Part shown: positions 1 to 8,621 of the stretch, one piece after another
How the letters are laid out: each line of letters opens with the position of its first letter
Numbering within the stretch: position 1 is the first letter of the stretch
Assembly: GCA_002747255.1 (NCBI GenBank)
Contig: PDUC01000022.1
Span: forward strand, 1-35,014
From: Acidobacteriota bacterium
GTDB lineage: Bacteria > Acidobacteriota > Holophagae > Acanthopleuribacterales > Acanthopleuribacteraceae
Reading direction: 5' to 3'
Length of the DNA stretch: 35,014 nt
The notes under the pieces: model-generated
What the model saw: only the letters and a program-made list of their open reading frames with translations
Database searches by the model: none
Told to the model about the DNA's origin: nothing
Made by a program: the position numbers and the translations under genes

Positions 1-171
1 ATTAGTGGCTACATTCAATATATGAAAAATAAGGATAAAATATATTATTTCAAATAATTAGATGGTATTTTCATGCCTTTTTTTCCGGAAGATCCGTTTA
101 AACCGGAAAACACCGCTCGTCATACTCGATCCCGATGAAATTGAAATCATTGTCATCTGCAAACTGCGCAA

Positions 172-1179
172 TTAATCCTGCAAAGTGAGTTCACGGGCAG
201 AAATGCTGTAGGCTTTCAAAAGCTGTTTAATCTGCCTGCTTGTCATTTGACCTTTGTGATGTTTTCTCTTTAAAAGCATTTTAACACTGCCAAAAGCACC
301 GGCAAGAGTTGCTTTTATGAGGATAATTCCCAATTTAAAAGCGGGTTGTTCTCTCTTGAACCCGGCTGCGGCTCCTTGCCCTGAAAACATGGAGTACATA
401 TTCATCAGGTAGCGCTTCAAGGTAAACCAGGGTGACAAAACAATCCAGGTCAGTGGGAAATTCTTCAACAATAAATAGATGCGGTTTCGTTCGACATAAA
501 AGAGTTTGTCCGGATTGAACTTTCCCAAGCTGGCAGACTGCAGATGGATTACTTTTGATTCAGGTTCATACATACACTTAAAACCCGCCCTTCGAGCCCG
601 AAAGCCCAAATCGGCATCTTCTCCGTAGAGATAAAAGTCGTCGTCAAAAAAACCTATGGAATCGACTAGATTTTTACTGTAAAAAGCCGCACACCCATCG
701 GGCCAAAGGGCTTCTGCTGGTTGACTGAACGCTTCCCCATCCCTTTGACCCGTGCCGTAACCCCTGTTTAGGCCGTCAAGGTAAATGAGATGACCGACCT
801 TATCAATTGTCAGGCCATCGGCCTTGAGTATGCGGCAGGCGATCATGTCCACCTGGTCCTTTTCCATCCGTTCCACCGCACGTTTTATCCAATTTTTTTC
901 CGGACGTGCGTCGTTATTGAGAAGGGCAACGGTATCCCCTGTCACCAGTGGAAGAGCGGCATTGTTCCCGCCGGCAAAGCCCCTGTTTTCATTGAGAAAG
1001 AGTGTTTTCAGCCTGGACCATCGATAGGTTTTTAAAAAATCAACCGATCCATCTTCACTGCCATTATCCACAGCGATAACTTCAAAGTCACAATAGGTTT
1101 GTTCTTTTAAAGCTTGGAAACAGGCTTCCAGCAGGTGCCTGCCGTTCCAGTTGACAACAATGACGGAAACTCTTCTCAT
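172..1179 (-). CDS. Family 2 glycosyltransferase (rhamnosyltransferase-like)
   Basis: A 335-residue GT-A fold glycosyltransferase that probably moves a sugar from a nucleotide donor onto a cell-surface polysaccharide or lipid. The N-terminus reads VSVIVVNWNGRHLLEACF, typical of the WbbL/rhamnosyltransferase branch of GT2. Further motifs are VDNGSEDGS, the metal-binding region ALLNNDARPE, and YGEDADLGFRARRAGF, the usual ED acceptor-side motif. The C-terminal ~80 residues are basic and hydrophobic (LTWIVLSPWFTLKRYLM) and suggest membrane association. The start lies 17 bases after the stop of the upstream glycosyltransferase, so the two are probably co-transcribed. No strong ribosome binding site is visible. 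The acceptor and donor sugars cannot be told from sequence. Confidence 0.9.
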   Translation of the reverse strand: MRRVSVIVVNWNGRHLLEACFQALKEQTYCDFEVIAVDNGSEDGSVDFLKTYRWSRLKTLFLNENRGFAGGNNAALPLVTGDTVALLNNDARPEKNWIKRAVERMEKDQVDMIACRILKADGLTIDKVGHLIYLDGLNRGYGTGQRDGEAFSQPAEALWPDGCAAFYSKNLVDSIGFFDDDFYLYGEDADLGFRARRAGFKCMYEPESKVIHLQSASLGKFNPDKLFYVERNRIYLLLKNFPLTWIVLSPWFTLKRYLMNMYSMFSGQGAAAGFKREQPAFKLGIILIKATLAGAFGSVKMLLKRKHHKGQMTSRQIKQLLKAYSISARELTLQD

Positions 1180-1196
1180 GCCATGAACCGCGAGAG

Positions 1197-1868
1197 CTAA
1201 AACAAGCGTTTCTTGAACAAAAACAACAAGTTGCGAAGGCCGTCCCGATAAGGACGCAGCTTGATTTCACCCTCGCGGGCTGAATACTTGATGTGTTCCT
1301 CTTTAAAAGTGAGATTTTTATTTTTTATGACTTCAATTTTGATCTCTTCGGATAACGGCATTCCTGTTGAAGTCAATTTAATGTGATCCAAAACCCGCTT
1401 TTTAAAGACCCACATTCCCGACTGGGAATCTTCAATGGGATACCTGAAGAGAATGGCCATAAAAAAGGACAGGAGTTTATTCCCTATCCAGTGCTTGAAA
1501 CTCATGGCCTCGGGATTCAGAATGGGGAAACGACAGCAGGACAGGAAATCCACTTGGTATTTCAAAAAGACGTTCATGAGACGATCGAGATCCTTGATGG
1601 GATAGGTGTGATCGCCATCCATGCAGCAGATCACATCTGTCTGCACATTGTTAAAACCCGTTTGATAGGCACTGCCATACCCTCTGACTTTCTCGTGAAT
1701 GACACGGGCCCCGAAACTCTCGGCCACTTCAACCGTTGAATCCGTGCTGCCATTATCGACGACAATCGTTTCATCCACCCACTCGGGCTTCGCGGACAAC
1801 ACGGACTTAATCCCTTCCTCTTCATTTAAACACGGAATAACTACGGTTACGGACAATCCTTGATACAT
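1197..1868 (-). CDS. Family 2 glycosyltransferase (DPM1/polyprenyl-phosphate type)
   Basis: A 223-residue single-domain GT2 enzyme without C-terminal membrane helices. Visible motifs are the N-terminal VTVVIPCLNEEEGI, VDNGSTDST, and the metal-binding CCMDGDHTYP (DxD), followed by SQSGMWVFKK, which matches the acceptor loop of dolichyl/undecaprenyl-phosphate mannosyltransferase-like proteins. The likely role is transfer of a sugar to polyprenyl phosphate or a glycan. The ATG is preceded by GCAGGTGA, an acceptable Shine-Dalgarno sequence. It is the first gene of a two-gene unit with the GT2 gene that follows it on this strand. The exact substrate is unknown. Confidence 0.88.
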   Translation of the reverse strand: MYQGLSVTVVIPCLNEEEGIKSVLSAKPEWVDETIVVDNGSTDSTVEVAESFGARVIHEKVRGYGSAYQTGFNNVQTDVICCMDGDHTYPIKDLDRLMNVFLKYQVDFLSCCRFPILNPEAMSFKHWIGNKLLSFFMAILFRYPIEDSQSGMWVFKKRVLDHIKLTSTGMPLSEEIKIEVIKNKNLTFKEEHIKYSAREGEIKLRPYRDGLRNLLFLFKKRLF

Positions 1869-2243
1869 GATTCACCTGCTAAAATAAGATCGGTCATAAA
1901 ATGAGAGCAATTGCCACGCCAAAGTCGTTTTCATCCTCTCTGTGGAGAAGAGGATTCGAAGAAAGAACCTTTTGTTGAGCTCAGAGCCAGAGAGTCTCGA
2001 TCTTCTTTCACCTGCTGTCTCGGCACTTTTTGGCTAATTCAACCTAAACAAGATCAAACAGAGGCTCATCCTACTCTCTTTTACGCCAAGATTCAACCTT
2101 CATTGAAGGCAATGTAACGGCTTAAGACCCGGCAAACCAAAAGTCGGGAAGTATCTCTTTTCCATGGGGTCTCTAGCAGGAAAACTGCTTTTGTCTCAAA
2201 CAACAGATACAGTAAACGGCGATACGTAAATTGGGTAGAAGAG
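1869..2243. other. Intergenic region without a recognised gene
   Basis: About 375 bases lie between the start of the second glycosyltransferase and the 3' end of the tRNA. Both strands have open frames of 60-70 codons, but none has a ribosome binding site plus a protein-like composition. A short hairpin (AGCAG / CTGCT near 2176-2190) lies downstream of the tRNA, but it has no T-run in the tRNA's direction. I see nothing else in it. Confidence 0.5.
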
Positions 2244-2330
2244 TGGTGCCGGTGCTCGGACTCGAACCGAGATGAGGTTGCCCCCGCTGGATTTTGAATC
2301 CAGTGCGTCTACCAATTTCACCACACCGGC
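2244..2330 (-). tRNA. tRNA-Leu (anticodon CAA)
   Basis: Read on the minus strand, the acceptor stem GCCGGTG pairs with CACCGGC. The anticodon arm is CTGGA-TTCAAAA-TCCAG with anticodon CAA, and the T-arm carries GGTTCGAGTCC. The long variable arm (GCGGGGGCAACCTCATC) is the class II form expected of tRNA-Leu. The discriminator is A and the CCA end is encoded (the plus strand reads TGGT at 2244-2247). CAA reads the UUG codon. Confidence 0.95.
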
Positions 2331-2533
2331 AAGTATCTAAGTTTATCAAACATATAACTTTTGAAAGAGGCACAGCGGCACCTTTCAAGGAACAGAAGCA
2401 CAATATACCTCTATTGAAAAACCATTTCAATGAATTTCTTTCAGAAGCACTTCTTTTTGGACTTTTGCACGGCAATTCGCCTCTGACCATGCCCGAAGAA
2501 CACGATTTTCTGTGAAATGAAGACATTTACCCT

Positions 2534-2539
2534 TATAAT
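2534..2539 (+). promoter_or_regulatory. Candidate -10 box for the nucleotidyltransferase gene
   Basis: A perfect TATAAT lies 48 bases before the ATG at 2587. No convincing -35 hexamer is found at 16-18 bases spacing, so the promoter call rests on the -10 element and its position only. Confidence 0.35.
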
Positions 2540-2586
2540 GGTTCGGTTTGATTCAGCAAGATGCTGACGAGCTTGGGGAGCAGGAA

Positions 2587-3492
2587 ATGAATAAACCCAG
2601 TATTCTGATTATGGCAGCGGGCATGGGCAGTCGTTACGGCGGCTTAAAGCAGTTGGACGAAATAGGTCCCCACGGAGAAACCATCCTGGAGTTCTCCCTG
2701 TACGATGCCATTCAAGCCGGTTTTGGGAAAGTGGTTTTCATCATCAGAAAGAGTTTTGAGCGCGAGTTCAAGCTTCGGTTCAGTGAAAGGTGGCGGAATC
2801 ATATTCAAATCGAATACGCCTATCAGGAAATCAATCCTGTCCTCCCGGGCATGAACAACAACATAAAGCGGGAAAAACCGTGGGGAACCGGTCACGCGGT
2901 GCTATGCGCAAGGCCCTTTATCAACGAGCCTTTTGCCGTCATCAACGCCGACGACTTTTACGGTCGCCGCGCATTTGAAAAAATGGCCGCCTTTCTTCGC
3001 AACAAATGTCAACCGGACGCATTTTGTATGATTGCCTTTGAGCTGGGTAAAACACTGTCGCCAAACGGTTCTGTTTCCAGAGGCGTTTGCAAAGTTGATG
3101 AAAACGGCTTGTTATCAAAAATACAGGAAGTAAGCGGCATTGAAAAAAGGGGTCAAGCCTACCGCTGTGCCTCCGAAACACAAATAACCCTTTCCGATCA
3201 AACACCTGTTTCCATGAATTTCTGGGGATTTCACCCCGATTTTTTTCATTCTCTCCAACACGGCTTTCTCAATTTTGCAAAACAAAATCGCGATCAATCG
3301 CGTGCAGAGTTCTATCTGCCTTCGCATGTATTTCATTTAATTCAACAGGGAAAGGCGAAAGTTCACACGCAATCATCCCCTGATTCGTGGTACGGAATCA
3401 CCTATTCACAGGACAAGCCCCTGGTACGGGAAGCCACATCGAAACTGATTCAACAGCAAATTTACAGCTCTCCCCTTTGGAACGCCCTATAA
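2587..3492 (+). CDS. Sugar nucleotidyltransferase (NDP-sugar pyrophosphorylase family)
   Basis: A 301-residue protein with the nucleotidyltransferase start ILIMAAGMGSRYGGLKQLD. This is the glycine-rich nucleotide-binding loop (variant of GxGTR) with its lysine. It is followed by WGTGHAVLCA and the metal-binding NADDFYG. The family couples a sugar-1-phosphate to NTP, giving NDP-sugar and pyrophosphate in the cytoplasm. The open frame begins at 2548, but the ATG at 2587 is the better start: it has GGGGAGCAGGAA just upstream, and the protein then opens directly into the conserved beta strand. The next gene, 17 bases downstream, is a sugar-1-kinase-like protein. The pair would convert a free sugar to sugar-1-phosphate and then to NDP-sugar. 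Which sugar and nucleotide it uses is inference only. Confidence 0.88.
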   Translation: MNKPSILIMAAGMGSRYGGLKQLDEIGPHGETILEFSLYDAIQAGFGKVVFIIRKSFEREFKLRFSERWRNHIQIEYAYQEINPVLPGMNNNIKREKPWGTGHAVLCARPFINEPFAVINADDFYGRRAFEKMAAFLRNKCQPDAFCMIAFELGKTLSPNGSVSRGVCKVDENGLLSKIQEVSGIEKRGQAYRCASETQITLSDQTPVSMNFWGFHPDFFHSLQHGFLNFAKQNRDQSRAEFYLPSHVFHLIQQGKAKVHTQSSPDSWYGITYSQDKPLVREATSKLIQQQIYSSPLWNAL

Positions 3493-3509
3493 GGATAAGG
3501 AACATCACT

Positions 3510-4625
3510 TTGACCAATCTACACGGCCTTTTTTCAACTATTTCCAGTCAATTCTTCAATAATTCGCGAGTCACAACCTACCGCCCCCTGCCCGGAGGCC
3601 ACATTCACCGAACTTTTGTTGTACAAATGGAGCACCTGGAATACAGCAAGCAGTACATTTTTCAGAATGTCAATACCGATATTTTTTCAGATCCTGAATC
3701 CATCATGCACAACATAAGCATTCTCAGCCGGCACCTGGAAATGAAGAAAAATGCTGTTCCGCGTTATGATCTGGATATCCTTTCACCAAAACAGACCCTC
3801 TACTCGAGCAACGGAGTTTGGTTTGAAGGCTCATACTGGCGTGTTTTCCCCTATTTCGCCAACGCTTTATGTCTCAATCGAGTGAATGACTTACGTGTCG
3901 CGGAATCGGCGGGAAAGGCCTTTGGGCACTTTTTGTACCACCTATCTGAACTGGATGCCTCAAAGCTGAGGGATATTCTCCCCGGCTTCCACAGTGGCAG
4001 CCTAAGAGTGAAACAATTCCAGGATGCTTTAGACCAGGATCGTGCCAAAAGAATAAAATGCGCACCATCCGCCACAAGAAAAACCATAGCGGATGTTCAA
4101 AATGCGCTGGATCTTTTGCTCGAATTCGATCGAATCAAAGAGAACCTTCCCAAAAGGGTGATTCATCACGATGCCAAACTGAACAATGTCCTTCTCAACA
4201 AGGACACCTTCCAACCCATTTCAGTCATTGACCTGGACACCGTGATGAGCGGCACAGTCTTGTCGGATTTCGGCGACCTTGTTCGCTCTTTGAGCAGCAG
4301 TCACTCTGAAGACAATCCCCGACCAAGCAACCTCGAGATTGATATGGATATCTACAAGGCTGTATCTCATGGCTTTCTAAAACAGGCGCACCCCATTCTG
4401 ATCCAGCAGGAAATTGACCATCTTGTCCTGGGTGCACAAGCCATCACGCTGATGGTGGCTGTTCGCTTTCTGACAGATTACCTCAATGGCGATCAGTACT
4501 TCCAAACCGATTATCCAGAACACAATTTGGTAAGAACGGTCAATCAGATGGCTCTTTTCCGCGCGCTGGAAAAGCGTGAAGCTGAATTACTCGACATTCT
4601 AGAGAGTTTTTTTGTTTCTCTATAA
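3510..4625 (+). CDS. Phosphotransferase-fold kinase, N-acetylhexosamine 1-kinase (NahK)-like
   Basis: An aminoglycoside-phosphotransferase/choline-kinase fold protein of 371 residues from a TTG start. Catalytic-loop motif HHDAKLNNVLL (Asp about 221, Asn about 225) and metal-binding IDLDTVMSG (Asp about 241/243), followed by LSDFGDLVRS, match the NahK branch that phosphorylates the anomeric position of GlcNAc/GalNAc. The N-terminus TYRPLPGGHIHRTFVV resembles the nucleotide-binding hairpin. I chose TTG at 3510 because AAGGATAAGG sits 9 bases upstream and immediately after the preceding stop. The frame is open from 3387, but that stretch is inside the neighbour. It is coupled to the upstream nucleotidyltransferase. 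Substrate identity (HexNAc or another sugar) is inferred from motif likeness and context. Confidence 0.8.
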   Translation: MTNLHGLFSTISSQFFNNSRVTTYRPLPGGHIHRTFVVQMEHLEYSKQYIFQNVNTDIFSDPESIMHNISILSRHLEMKKNAVPRYDLDILSPKQTLYSSNGVWFEGSYWRVFPYFANALCLNRVNDLRVAESAGKAFGHFLYHLSELDASKLRDILPGFHSGSLRVKQFQDALDQDRAKRIKCAPSATRKTIADVQNALDLLLEFDRIKENLPKRVIHHDAKLNNVLLNKDTFQPISVIDLDTVMSGTVLSDFGDLVRSLSSSHSEDNPRPSNLEIDMDIYKAVSHGFLKQAHPILIQQEIDHLVLGAQAITLMVAVRFLTDYLNGDQYFQTDYPEHNLVRTVNQMALFRALEKREAELLDILESFFVSL

Positions 4626-4653
4626 TCGCGATACCTCTCGAGATCAATGCATT

Positions 4654-5067
4654 TTATTGCGTTTTTTTCACTTTGTTTTCTTTATTGACCAGTTCTACTT
4701 CCTCTAAAAGTTTTAGACTTTGACTCGCATTTTTTTCAGTTTCCTTTTCCTCTTTATCCTCGTCCTTTGCAAGTCGATTGTTGCCATCGTGAGCCTCTTT
4801 ATTTTTCTCAAGTGCGCTCTCTGTAACTTTTGATGTCTGGCTGTTCTCTTCTAATGGCGGCGTCTTTTCTTGTTCTTTCGCCGCAACCCACTCTTTGCCT
4901 TCTATTTTCATCGTGTTCTTGTCAACTTTTAATTCAGTCGAATAATTTGAAGACTGTCGGGCTGTTGGCGTTTTTACCATCTCCTTCCTTTCGACCAGTA
5001 AAACCAAACCCGTACCAATAATGAAAAAGACTACCCAATAGGACCAAACAACCATAATCTGTTTCAT
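4654..5067 (-). CDS. Membrane-anchored Lys/Glu-rich protein of unknown function
   Basis: A 137-residue protein with one N-terminal membrane segment (MVVWSYWVVFFIIGTGLVLL). The remaining ~110 residues are very polar, rich in K, E, N and T (for example EDKEEKETEKN), with no recognisable domain and probably disordered. An excellent ribosome binding site (GGAGG, 6 bases before ATG) supports a real gene despite the low-complexity sequence. It lies 111 bases downstream of rlmN on the same strand and may be a late gene of that unit. The topology suggests a signal anchor with the charged tail outside the cytoplasm, or the reverse. I do not recognise it. Confidence 0.65.
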   Translation of the reverse strand: MKQIMVVWSYWVVFFIIGTGLVLLVERKEMVKTPTARQSSNYSTELKVDKNTMKIEGKEWVAAKEQEKTPPLEENSQTSKVTESALEKNKEAHDGNNRLAKDEDKEEKETEKNASQSLKLLEEVELVNKENKVKKTQ

Positions 5068-5178
5068 TTAAACCTCCAATTCAGGTGTACTCAGCCTGCT
5101 CTCATAAGATACTATCATCCTATAAAATATATCCTTTCCCGTATTTGTTCAAGAACACACTTCTAATAATCCAGAGAA

Positions 5179-6228
5179 TCAGACGCGTCTTTTTTTCCCT
5201 TTTATACCCTTAACTGCCAGTTGACCACAGGCTGCGCCAATATCCCTGCCCTTGCTCCACCGGATCGTATTGCGCAATCCCGCTCGATTTAAACGCTCGT
5301 GAAAGGCATGTAAATCTTCATCCGCAGGCTGCCTGTAGGGTAACTCCGGTGTTTCGTTAAAAGGGATGATGTTGACCTTGGAACGAATACCCTCCAACAT
5401 GCCAATCAGCCTTTTCGCGTCGGCAATCGAATCGTTAAAATCGCGAATCACGACATACTCAAAGGTTATCCTGTCCCTTGTGCCAAGCGGAAAGGAGCGA
5501 CAGGCTTGAAGTAACGCTTCAATGGGCCAGCGATCATTGATAGGCATTATTTCCGAACGCTGTTCATTGGTGCTGGCATTGAGTGAAACAGCTAACCTCG
5601 GAAGCGGTTTAAACCGCGAGAGCCGTTCTATGTTTTTCACATGACCTGATGTGGATATCGTCACTCTTTTAGGCGAGAGATTGAACCCTGTTTTCGCGAA
5701 GAGTAAATCTAAAGCTATTTCCAGATTCTTCATATTGAGCAAAGGCTCTCCCATCCCCATCATGACCAGGTTGAAAGGTCTGTCATGGGCTTGATCCCGA
5801 AGCATGCAAACGACCTGCCCGAGAATCTCAGCGGACGTGAGATTGCGTATGAAGCCCATGGTGCCCGTCATGCAGAAACTGCAGGCCTGAGCACAACCCA
5901 CCTGGGACGAAAGACACATGGTGTAGCCGTTTTTCATTGGCATGAAGACGGATTCCACCTGCTTGTCATCAAAACAATTAAAAAGATACTTAACGGAACC
6001 ATCACGGCTCTTTTTCTTCGTCATACCTTTGAACGTATTGATTTCCGCGGAGTGTTTTAAGGTCTGTCTCAAATCTTTGGACAAATTGGTCATCGAATCG
6101 ATATTGGTTACCCATTTCTGATACAGCCACGGAAGTACCTGCTTGGCTCTGAAACGCTTCTCTCCGATGGATTCAAAATAATCGGACAGCTCGCTTAAGG
6201 AAAGACCAAACAGATTTTTTTTTGTCAT
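5179..6228 (-). CDS. rlmN: Dual-specificity 23S rRNA (A2503-C2) / tRNA (A37-C2) methyltransferase RlmN
   Basis: A 349-residue radical-SAM methyltransferase. The cluster-binding CxxxCxxC is C112-A-Q-A-C116-S-F-C119, preceded by the family signature TMCLSSQVGC and followed by TGTMGFIRNL. Later landmarks are NLVMMGMGEPLLN, ISTSGHV, LAVSLNA and the C-terminal GAACGQL, whose cysteine corresponds to the one that forms the methylene-enzyme intermediate. It adds a methyl group to C2 of A2503 in 23S rRNA, and in many bacteria of A37 in some tRNAs. Length and motif order are complete. A small unknown gene precedes it by 63 bases and the Lys/Glu-rich gene follows. Confidence 0.97.
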   Translation of the reverse strand: MTKKNLFGLSLSELSDYFESIGEKRFRAKQVLPWLYQKWVTNIDSMTNLSKDLRQTLKHSAEINTFKGMTKKKSRDGSVKYLFNCFDDKQVESVFMPMKNGYTMCLSSQVGCAQACSFCMTGTMGFIRNLTSAEILGQVVCMLRDQAHDRPFNLVMMGMGEPLLNMKNLEIALDLLFAKTGFNLSPKRVTISTSGHVKNIERLSRFKPLPRLAVSLNASTNEQRSEIMPINDRWPIEALLQACRSFPLGTRDRITFEYVVIRDFNDSIADAKRLIGMLEGIRSKVNIIPFNETPELPYRQPADEDLHAFHERLNRAGLRNTIRWSKGRDIGAACGQLAVKGIKGKKRRV

Positions 6229-6291
6229 AGTGAATGCTCGTTTAAATTGAACAGAGATTCCAGTCCTGAGGAAATTTGAACCTCATCAGCC

Positions 6292-6570
6292 TCAATCAAT
6301 TTTTATTTGCATACCCGAGAGAAACTCCCGATCGTATTGACTGAGCTTCATTTGAATTTTCTCTGCGGGGGCATGGTGGAATACCTGACCTTTCCGCTCG
6401 CCTTTCTTTCTCTCTAGTGCGATATTGGCTTCCATAACCAGAAACAAGTTGTAACCTTTTTCCCTGATCGCGGTTGTAATTTCGGTTACATCTTCACTTT
6501 TCGCCATGGCATGGTGAAGCGCGGTGCCCAACCTCTTCAGCAGTTCTTTCATGTGATCGTCCAGTTTCAA
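6292..6570 (-). CDS. Small conserved-looking cytoplasmic protein, unknown function
   Basis: A 92-residue protein from a TTG start. The open frame extends to an ATG at 6630, but the TTG at 6568-6570 has GAGGTGG about 5 bases upstream, so the shorter form is more likely. It is predicted alpha-helical and charged at the start (DDHMKELLKRLGTALHHAM), then EKGYNLFLVMEANIALE, then a basic segment ERKKGERKG. No signal peptide or membrane segment is seen. It lies 63 bases upstream of rlmN on the same strand. I do not recognise the family, and no function is assigned. Confidence 0.6.
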   Translation of the reverse strand: MKLDDHMKELLKRLGTALHHAMAKSEDVTEITTAIREKGYNLFLVMEANIALERKKGERKGQVFHHAPAEKIQMKLSQYDREFLSGMQIKID

Positions 6571-6818
6571 AAATCCACCTCGGCAATAATAAGACGCTTC
6601 TTGAATAAAGATTCTACCCTGACAGATCATTTACGTCCAGTGCAGATACAACTTGTGTTTTACAGTTTTCCCGCAATCAACATATACACCATTCAATATC
6701 AATAATTTATGTTTATCCTGTTTTTCTGTTTGAGTCCTGTTTCCACCAACACGATTACCTTGACCGGAAGAATAAGTGTGCGTCAGATCAATAAAGTGTC
6801 ATCAAACAAAACGGAATA

Positions 6819-6847
6819 TTGACAAAAATCTATATGACAATTAGATT
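6819..6847 (+). promoter_or_regulatory. Sigma70-type promoter for the secreted-protein gene
   Basis: A perfect -35 TTGACA (6819-6824), a 17-base spacer and -10 TAGATT (6842-6847) lie 30 bases before the ATG at 6877. The -10 matches consensus at 4 of 6 positions. Confidence 0.55.
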
Positions 6848-6876
6848 TTAAATATCACACAAGCAGGAGACTTACC

Positions 6877-8574
6877 ATGATGAGAATCATCACCCCTTTT
6901 TTTGTCTTATTTCAAACAGCTGTCCTGGCTCAAACACTGCCTCTCTGCGGCACGGCCGATCAACAGGTGTGTATGAAGAACTCTGTTGCATATCAAATCA
7001 ATTGTACGCAGATACAGTGGCATCCTGGGTCGATTATCCTGTTGACAATTCCCGGAATTGTCAACAACGGCCCAAATTCGGTTCACTTCCAGAGTGGAGC
7101 AGAACTTCCTCCTTACTGGTTTAATGAAAACAACGGTTTTATCACCGATAACCTTGGCGGCGTATGGAGTCCCGCTACCTCTGTTCTCACTGATGAGAGG
7201 GGTAACCGCGCAATTTCATTTAAGCTTCAATCGGGTGTCCTTAGCGGCATCGTTCGAATTGACCTCAACCAAATCAGTGTCTGTCAATTTGTTTCGGATG
7301 GCCCCGGTCCGGTTTACTTAAATGTCCAGTTCTGGGCAAGTTCAGCTCAAAAAACGGGTTTCAATTTGATCTCAAAAAGTATGGACATCCTCAATTTCTC
7401 CGAATGTCAGGATTGGCTGGGCTACGCTCCCCTGGTTGAAGACGGTGATCTCTTAACTATAGTCAATCCTCATCCTGAAGCCGTCTTGCTGAGTATTGAC
7501 AAACAGGAATCGGAATTTCTGGAACCCTATCAACAGATTTCCATCACTGGAGAAGGTCGACTAATTCAAATTAACTCCTCAGCTAAATTGGGTCTCGTAC
7601 TTAGAAGTGAACAGGAGGATTTAAATCTTGTGAGCATTAACTCCAAAGATCAGAAGGCCTATCTGCTGCCCCACATAACCAATAACCCCAATTCTTGGAT
7701 GAATAACTGGAAGTTCGCCACAAGCTCCAATGTCAATATTCAAAGCAGGGTGTTTGGAGAACAGGCCACACAAGTACCCTACGAATCGGGTTTGTGGTCT
7801 CATGAAATCACCACGGTGGCTGGCCAGGAAAACACCTGGATGCAACTGAACACCTCGAAACCCTCCAATGGTTATTTTGAATTTAAACGCATTGACGGTA
7901 TTCAGGGTGGAGCCGCTCTCAATGGCCTCAGACTCGACGGAAAACCCTTTGGAAACCACACCCTGGTATTATCTCATGTTGCCTCCGATGTCTACCATTT
8001 CTGGACTGGATTCACGTTGACCAACCCTAACGATCAGAAAGCCAATGTTGTATTGACTGGATACAGAGATGATGGGTCGATATTTGATTCGCTCTCCCTT
8101 TCACTGGAAACAGGCCAGAAAATAGTTGAAGTCATCGGCCAAAACCTCTTTCAAAACTACGATGGCCTAAGCTGGATCAAGATTGAGAGTGATGTTCCCC
8201 TGGCGGGAATCGAATTATTCGGGGGTCAAAATCCCGCTCAAACCTACCTGGCGGGTTTTCTGCTGACAGAAGAGACAGGCAGGATTTTGAGTTTTCCGTT
8301 ACTTGACACAACTCCTGGCTACTGGTCTGGTCTCTCTTTGCTGAATCCGGGCGAGGAAATGGTTACTGGAGTTCTCTCTTTCTATGATCATTCGGGATTA
8401 CTGATAGCAGACCACAACCTTACCCTTAATTCCGGCGAGAAAAAGCTGATCCTGTCTCCAGAATTGTCAACTCAAGCTGTCTGGAACGGAGACACCTGCA
8501 TGGGCTTCGTTCTGATAGGAGATGACGACAGACAAAAACTCGGTGGCTATCGCGGCATTGTTGGCATGGAGTAA
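6877..8574 (+). CDS. Secreted protein with repeated beta-type domains
   Basis: A 565-residue protein with a short signal peptide (IITPFFVLFQTAVLAQ, cleavage likely after AQ). Starts at two adjacent ATGs. The upstream AGGAG supports 6877. The C-terminal ~200 residues contain two related units. The first runs FWTGFTLTNPNDQKANVVL ... GSIFDSLSLSLETGQKIVEV ... SDVPLAGIELFGG. The second runs YWSGLSLLNPGEEMVTGVL ... LTLNSGEKKLIL. Each has the plan 'stretch of LTNP, sequence of beta strands, acidic Gly-rich turn', similar to DUF5719-like extracellular repeats. A diverged unit appears nearer the middle (LLTIVNPHPEAVLLSIDKQ). The N-terminal ~150 residues have three to four cysteines (CGTADQQVC). It is probably exported and structural or adhesive, but no catalytic site is visible and the function is unknown. 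Confidence 0.8.
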   Translation: MMRIITPFFVLFQTAVLAQTLPLCGTADQQVCMKNSVAYQINCTQIQWHPGSIILLTIPGIVNNGPNSVHFQSGAELPPYWFNENNGFITDNLGGVWSPATSVLTDERGNRAISFKLQSGVLSGIVRIDLNQISVCQFVSDGPGPVYLNVQFWASSAQKTGFNLISKSMDILNFSECQDWLGYAPLVEDGDLLTIVNPHPEAVLLSIDKQESEFLEPYQQISITGEGRLIQINSSAKLGLVLRSEQEDLNLVSINSKDQKAYLLPHITNNPNSWMNNWKFATSSNVNIQSRVFGEQATQVPYESGLWSHEITTVAGQENTWMQLNTSKPSNGYFEFKRIDGIQGGAALNGLRLDGKPFGNHTLVLSHVASDVYHFWTGFTLTNPNDQKANVVLTGYRDDGSIFDSLSLSLETGQKIVEVIGQNLFQNYDGLSWIKIESDVPLAGIELFGGQNPAQTYLAGFLLTEETGRILSFPLLDTTPGYWSGLSLLNPGEEMVTGVLSFYDHSGLLIADHNLTLNSGEKKLILSPELSTQAVWNGDTCMGFVLIGDDDRQKLGGYRGIVGME

Positions 8575-8621
8575 TCTCGCTAACAGCGGCGAACGAGTAC
8601 ATTGTTTTATAAAAACAAAAG

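Noticed and set aside
83-110. Inverted repeat TTTTCCGG / CCGGAAAA as a terminator for the glycosyltransferases
   Set aside because: The minus-strand reading has A-runs, not T-runs, after the stem, and the loop is long. No terminator claim is made.
60-171. Minus-strand fragment ending FNFIGIEYDERCFPV
   Set aside because: It reads like the C-terminus of a protein but begins only a few codons after a stop, has no start codon and is under 32 codons. It may be a remnant, or chance.
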